Source: Halobacillus litoralis
GTDB lineage: Bacteria > Bacillota > Bacilli > Bacillales > Halobacillaceae
NCBI RefSeq assembly: GCF_009856445.1
Contig: NZ_WMFA01000008.1
Location: forward strand, 1 to 64,000
Length of the DNA: 64,000 bases
Reading direction: 5' to 3'
Shown: positions 60,171 through 64,000 of the stretch, one piece after another
Layout: each line of letters starts with the position of its first letter
Numbering within the stretch: position 1 is the stretch's first letter
Position numbers and translations under genes: made by a program
Notes under the pieces: model-generated
Databases searched by the model: none
What the model saw: the letters and a program-made list of their open reading frames with translations, nothing else
What the model was told of the DNA's origin: nothing

Positions 60171-61191
60171 TGTCTATTTACAGGAAGTTGAACGCCGGCT
60201 GCCAGAGAAGAACCGGGAAGACATTTTGCTTGAAATCCGATCGACGATCGAGGATATGCTTCCTGAGAACCCTTCAGAGGAAGATGTCAAAGGAGTGCTT
60301 CAGGGATTGGGCGATCCTGTAAAGCTTGCCCATGGATACAGTGAGAAGCCGATGCATCTGATCGGTCCTCGTTATTATGATACCTATATCTCCCTTATAA
60401 AAATGATCCTGCCGATCGCGATTACGATTTCATTAATCACTCTCGTCGCTGAGAATATTTTGGGGACGGTGGAGGAAGGCAACGTGATTACGATGATCCT
60501 CGCCATTGTCGGTGAGGGCGTCTGGCGAGTGATTTCCGTCGGCATGCAAGTATTTTTTTGGGTCACGATCATTTTCGCCCTGATCGAACGTGTGGACATC
60601 GGTATAGAAGATGAAGAACGAAGGTCTCCGCGCAAAAAATGGACACCCACAGATTTGAAAAAAGTTGCTCGTGCCCCGAGGAGACGTTCGATTTCCCAGT
60701 GGGAAGTTTATGGAGCATTTCTTTGGACAGCGATTTGGGGAACGGTCTACTTCCACGCGGATCAATTGTTAGGAATCTATGAAAACCAAGGAGAAGAACT
60801 GACCTTCATTACCCCGGCTCTGAACCAGGAAGTCCTGCTCAGCTATTGGCCCGGAGTCGTTCTCGTGATCGGGCTGGAAATTGCATTGGCTCTCTATAAG
60901 CTATTGAAGGGAGAATGGAGCAAGGGCATCATGTGGTTCAATACTATTCAAGAAGGCGTATCCATAGGGATATTCGTTTGGATCATTACAGATGAAAAGC
61001 TGTTCGCTTCGTCATTTATCAACTATATTTCGGATCTTTTCCAATGGAATTCAGCTCAAGTCGAGAATGGTCTGGCTTGGAGAATAGCCGCGATCTTCAT
61101 CATTTTTTCTTTATGGAACATCATAGATGGATTCATCAAATACAAAAGAGGCGTGAAGAAGACGAAGTTAAATCATGAATTCGTAAAATAA
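60157..61191 (+). CDS. HAAS-domain membrane protein, partner of PadR
   Basis: 344 residues. The N-terminal HAAS-like domain (about 2-62; LQEVERRLPEKNREDILLEIRSTIEDML ... VLQGLGDPVKLAHGY) is a short helical module known from PadR-linked sensors; then about six membrane segments grouped in pairs (83-105, 115-145, 185-205, 225-245, 265-280 and 305-325). ATG at 60157 has GGAGGAGG upstream. Likely a membrane sensor that affects PadR activity. Confidence 0.82.
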   Translation: MKWIDVYLQEVERRLPEKNREDILLEIRSTIEDMLPENPSEEDVKGVLQGLGDPVKLAHGYSEKPMHLIGPRYYDTYISLIKMILPIAITISLITLVAENILGTVEEGNVITMILAIVGEGVWRVISVGMQVFFWVTIIFALIERVDIGIEDEERRSPRKKWTPTDLKKVARAPRRRSISQWEVYGAFLWTAIWGTVYFHADQLLGIYENQGEELTFITPALNQEVLLSYWPGVVLVIGLEIALALYKLLKGEWSKGIMWFNTIQEGVSIGIFVWIITDEKLFASSFINYISDLFQWNSAQVENGLAWRIAAIFIIFSLWNIIDGFIKYKRGVKKTKLNHEFVK

Positions 61192-61200
61192 GGTGGAGTA

Positions 61201-61236
61201 AAAAGGTGACCCGATTTGTTCAGGGTCATCTTTTTG
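61201..61236 (+). terminator. Terminator after the HAAS gene
   Basis: AAGGTGACCC and GGGTCATCTT pair with a GU step, followed by T3-5. Confidence 0.78.
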
Positions 61237-61347
61237 GTGTATTACCCAAAATATTCCTATTGATGTTAAGATAAAGGGAAACAGTTGGTTAAGGAGCAAC
61301 AAAAATATAGCACTCGTACCGGGCTAGGAATAGAGGGGGAAATGACC

Positions 61348-61551
61348 ATGGAATATAGGACAAAATGGGTAGTATCCACACTATGTACAATAACGATCCT
61401 TATGGGTATTTTCTTAGTAGGCACGCAGTCCTACTTCAATAGCAAAGAAATCGACAACGCTAGTAATCAATGTTATGACATCGGAGGGACTCCAGAAGTG
61501 GAAAGTAGTTTTTTAGCGATCAGCTACTCCTTTGAATGCCATACAGAGTAA
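61348..61551 (+). CDS. Small exported or membrane-anchored protein with Cys pair
   Basis: 67 residues: N-terminal hydrophobic segment (8-27), then a short extracellular part with two Cys (NQCYDIGGTPEVESSF ... FECHTE) likely to form a disulfide. ATG at 61348 has GAGGGGGA 7 bp upstream. A small Cys-x-x-x-G-G-x-P pattern like this occurs in several Bacillus short proteins. Function unknown. Confidence 0.65.
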   Translation: MEYRTKWVVSTLCTITILMGIFLVGTQSYFNSKEIDNASNQCYDIGGTPEVESSFLAISYSFECHTE

Positions 61552-61587
61552 GGTTCAACATTCCATGTGATTGAATAGGATTGTACC

Positions 61588-61627
61588 TAAAAAAAGCAGC
61601 TCATGCACACCATGAGCTGCTTTTTTC
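61588..61627 (+). terminator. Terminator after the 67-residue gene
   Basis: AAAAAGCAGCTCATG pairs with CATGAGCTGC (61611-61620) over a 5-nt loop, followed by T6. Confidence 0.9.
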
Positions 61628-61741
61628 TATGAAATGCAGGGGCCAGCCCCCATGACCTTATAGATTTATGGCTCACAGGAAATTAGGGTGCCTCAGCTGT
61701 CAAATGCTTTCACATCCTATCAATCCTTGCTTCACTTCCAT

Positions 61742-61770
61742 TTGACGAGTTGTACGAACATCTCTATAAT
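61742..61770 (+). promoter_or_regulatory. Sigma-A promoter of the BCCT gene
   Basis: TTGACG (61742-61747), an exact 17-bp spacer and TATAAT (61765-61770). A leader of about 135 nt follows. No riboswitch is recognised in it. Confidence 0.82.
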
Positions 61771-61912
61771 TAATCCCTATGTGTTAAAAAAAGTCTCAGA
61801 ACAAGAGGAGTATTCGTTTTCTGAACGTCTAAAGAACAAAGCCATTGTAAATCCGTCATAGATTTAAAAATACATTAACTATCACAGGTTAAAAAAACCT
61901 AGGAGGAAAATA

Positions 61913-63496
61913 ATGAACGAAAAAACGAATAGGAGAACGAGAATTGACTGGATCACATTCAGCATCAGCGGGGGCTTTCTCGTCTTATTTTTACTCTTGT
62001 CGCTCTTGAATAAAGACCTGATGGGAGAATGGATCTCAAGCTCGTTCGACTTTTCTGTTACATTCTTCGGTGCCTTTTGGCAGCTGCTGCTACTGGCTAC
62101 TTTCGTAGTGGGCGTTTCGCTGGCCTTATCTAAATATGGAAAAGTGAAGTTAGGAAAATTGGACCGGCCGGAGAATAGCTGGTTCCGCTGGGTCTCTATG
62201 ATCCTTTGCACATTGCTTGCGAGTGGAGGTGTTTTCTGGGCAGCCGGAGAACCGATCTACCATTTCTTAACGACGCCACCACTTTTCGCTGATGAGGGAA
62301 TGACAAGTGCACAGGCCGTGGTCCCTGGTTTAGCCCAGAGCTTTTTCCACTGGGGCTTTACCGCGTGGGCGTGTTTAGGTACTGTAGCTACGATTGTCCT
62401 CATGTATGCACACTATCATAAAGGGTATCCATTGAAGCCAAGGGCGATTTTGTATCCGATGGTCGGAGAAAAGATCTTTAATAAAAAAAGTGTCATCGGT
62501 GCTACCGCGGATATTGTATCTGTCATTGCCGTAGCCGCTGGAACAATTGGACCGATCGGCTTCTTAGGATTGCAAGTCGGTTATGCGCTCAATTATTTAT
62601 TCAACATTCCGGATACGCTGTTCACGCAGTCACTGGTGATTATTTTCCTTGTGACAATCGCTGCGATTTCTGCTGCTTCCGGCGTGGATAAAGGGATTCA
62701 ACTGCTGAGCCGTCTGAACGTCGGTTTTGCCGTTGTCCTAATGATCGGTATGCTCATCTTAGGACCGACCATGTTCATCATCGATTCATTCATCGCAGCA
62801 GAAGCCTTTCAAATCCAGAATTTCCTGCGTATGAGTCTTTATCGCGGTGACAGCGGCTGGCTTGGTTATTGGACCGTGTTTTTCTGGGGCTGGTTCCTCG
62901 GTTTCGGACCGGCGATGGCGATGTTCATCAGCCGGATTTCGAGAGGTCGTACCATCCGTGAGCTGATTCTTGCTGTAGCCATCATCGCTCCGATTGTGAG
63001 TAATTTCTGGTTTGCCGTTGTCGGAGGATCTGGTTTGTTTTACGAATTGGAATCACCTGGAGCGGTCTCCACGGCTTTGAATGAAACAGGCATGCCTGCC
63101 GCCGTGATGGCGATTATGGAACAAGTACCATTCGGCATGGTCATGGCTGCTGGATTCTTAATGGTGACGATTATCTTCGTCGCGACAACGGCCGATTCAA
63201 TGTCTTATTCCGTCGCAGTTACGATTACAGGTGATACTCACCCGCCACGTGTCCTTCGTGTGTTTTGGGCGCTGTTGTTCGGGGGAATCGCTGCAACCCT
63301 TCTCGGTATTGGGGAAAGCAGTATTCAAACGCTGCAAAACTTCATCGTCGTTACCGCTGTTCCGGTTTCCTTGCTATTGCTGCCACCTGTCTGGCTGGCA
63401 CCGAAAGTTGCAAAACGGATGGCAGAGGAACAAGGGCTGATTACGGAAAGTAGTAAACCTGCATCTGTTGAGGGAAAAGAACGGAAGACATCATAA
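61913..63496 (+). CDS. BCCT-family (betaine/choline/carnitine) transporter
   Basis: 527 residues, 12 membrane segments. Family cores include FHWGFTAWACLGTVATIVLMYAHYHKGYPLKPRAILYPM near 143 and the signature FISRISRGRTIREL near 341. Sodium- or proton-coupled uptake of quaternary ammonium or related solutes. The stretch before the signature, WTVFFWGWFLGFGPAMAM, departs from the usual W-x-x-x-W-A-P betaine box, so the substrate may not be betaine. In a halophile, osmoprotectant uptake is the first idea. Preceded by CTAGGAGGA. Confidence 0.9.
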   Translation: MNEKTNRRTRIDWITFSISGGFLVLFLLLSLLNKDLMGEWISSSFDFSVTFFGAFWQLLLLATFVVGVSLALSKYGKVKLGKLDRPENSWFRWVSMILCTLLASGGVFWAAGEPIYHFLTTPPLFADEGMTSAQAVVPGLAQSFFHWGFTAWACLGTVATIVLMYAHYHKGYPLKPRAILYPMVGEKIFNKKSVIGATADIVSVIAVAAGTIGPIGFLGLQVGYALNYLFNIPDTLFTQSLVIIFLVTIAAISAASGVDKGIQLLSRLNVGFAVVLMIGMLILGPTMFIIDSFIAAEAFQIQNFLRMSLYRGDSGWLGYWTVFFWGWFLGFGPAMAMFISRISRGRTIRELILAVAIIAPIVSNFWFAVVGGSGLFYELESPGAVSTALNETGMPAAVMAIMEQVPFGMVMAAGFLMVTIIFVATTADSMSYSVAVTITGDTHPPRVLRVFWALLFGGIAATLLGIGESSIQTLQNFIVVTAVPVSLLLLPPVWLAPKVAKRMAEEQGLITESSKPASVEGKERKTS

Positions 63497-63504
63497 ATGA
63501 AATA

Positions 63505-63552
63505 AAAAAAGCCGCTATTCTATCTCTGAAAATCGATAGAATAGCGGTTTTT
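63505..63552 (+). terminator. Terminator after the BCCT gene
   Basis: GCCGCTATTCTATC (63511-63524) pairs with GATAGAATAGCGG, followed by T5. Confidence 0.88.
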
Positions 63553-63699
63553 CATCTATATACGAACCTGAATCTTGTCGTACCTCATAAGATGGATGTT
63601 AACCCGTTGAAAAAATCTCAACTGGATGTGAAGAGCTGTGTGTCTAGTTCATACACATAAAATAACAAGAGGATTTTTAAAAAAAGGAAGTGACAAACC

Positions 63700-64000
63700 A
63701 TCTGGAAATCGAACAGAAGATTATTCTTAACGCTTGGTTCCCTTGTTATTTTAGTGCTTCCTATTCTAACCAACCAGCTTATGACATTCCGTTGGTTCCA
63801 TGTTGTCGGGGATGAGGAAACTTGGATTGCTTTTTATGGAAGTTACCTCGGTGGGATCATTGGAGGATTGATGACTCTGGCAGGTGTTTTGCTTACGTTT
63901 AGTTTCCAAAATAGGAACAAACTACAGGAAGATGAAGTGAATGAACATAAAACGCTTCTTATGCTCTATCCAAAGTTTCTATTAATCAAATCAAATTTAA
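63700..64000 (+). CDS. Membrane protein with apparent ATC start, truncated by the window end
   Basis: The frame is open from 63700 to the right edge (100 codons). Coding sequence begins MWKSNRRLFLTLGS if ATC (63700-63702) acts as start; AAGGAAG at 63684-63690 lies 9 bp upstream, and a TGA codon precedes in frame two codons earlier. Two membrane segments are visible (about 9-29 and 44-67; WIAFYGSYLGGIIGGLMTLAGVLLTF), a pattern seen in a common family of small membrane proteins often found in mobile or accessory regions. The first in-frame standard starts (GTG, then ATG) fall within or after the first segment. Confidence 0.6.
   Translation, partial: MWKSNRRLFLTLGSLVILVLPILTNQLMTFRWFHVVGDEETWIAFYGSYLGGIIGGLMTLAGVLLTFSFQNRNKLQEDEVNEHKTLLMLYPKFLLIKSNL

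Noticed and set aside
61771-61912. Riboswitch in the BCCT leader
   Set aside because: No conserved aptamer elements or expression-platform terminator were seen.

Overview
The window looks like the chromosome of a moderately halophilic, spore-forming member of the Bacillaceae, with Halobacillus or a close relative the best guess. Three things point there. Shine-Dalgarno sites are strong (AGGAGG type) and TTG or GTG starts are frequent. Gene order from about 5 to 17 kb follows the Bacillus subtilis yqjK-yqkE neighbourhood: rnz, namA, yqjN-like peptidase, yqjP-like MBL protein, yqjQ-like SDR, PolY2, yqkB and yqkE. AbgT- and BCCT-type transporters are present, as expected in a salt-adapted Firmicute. 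No rRNA, tRNA, CRISPR array or prophage was seen.

Layout. 1-121 is the end of an IS3-family insertion sequence that sits inside a dispersed palindromic repeat; two further copies of that repeat lie at 19.3-19.74 kb. 0.3-3.3 kb is an ABC exporter pair (MacB/FtsX type). A 20-bp tandem repeat array (3356-3580) separates it from a leftward block, 3.6-8.9 kb: GDPD, glycosyltransferase, NamA, RNase Z, aldehyde dehydrogenase. 9-19.3 kb is mostly rightward housekeeping, including an SOS-type Y-family polymerase with a LexA box. 19.8-28.2 kb is a mixed accessory stretch: VOC protein, UPF0060, a decayed alpha/beta hydrolase, DUF2515, a ferritin-like protein, acyl-CoA synthetase, a rhodanese pair behind a CsoR/CstR-like operator, and a polysaccharide deacetylase.

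Two nitrogen-flavoured units follow. An ammonium transporter gene with an exact GlnR/TnrA box leads an apparent operon with a GlnD-like (DUF294) nucleotidyltransferase and a DnaQ-type exonuclease (28.3-31.3 kb). About 3 kb further on, two DUF1538 membrane proteins are translationally coupled to a protein made of two fused P-II domains (34.4-36.6 kb). 37.5-46.5 kb is a self-contained beta-1,3-glucan (laminarin-type) utilisation locus: sugar-binding lipoprotein, two permeases, LacI-family repressor, GH1 beta-glucosidase and a secreted multidomain GH16 enzyme. Three shared AAACCGGTTT-core operators and a cre site control it.

46.6-64 kb carries cell-envelope and regulatory genes: a His/Gly/Tyr repeat protein, a sigma/anti-sigma pair, an L,D-transpeptidase, phosphatidylserine decarboxylase, a Crp/Fnr regulator convergent with a DUF4386 membrane gene that has an FNR-like site centred at -41.5, lipid II flippase Amj, a wall-anchored duplicated helical protein, a PRPP synthetase paralogue, a PadR-HAAS pair, and a BCCT transporter. 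A membrane-protein gene whose only well-placed start codon is ATC runs off the right edge. Function calls rest on motif recognition by eye. No similarity search was possible.
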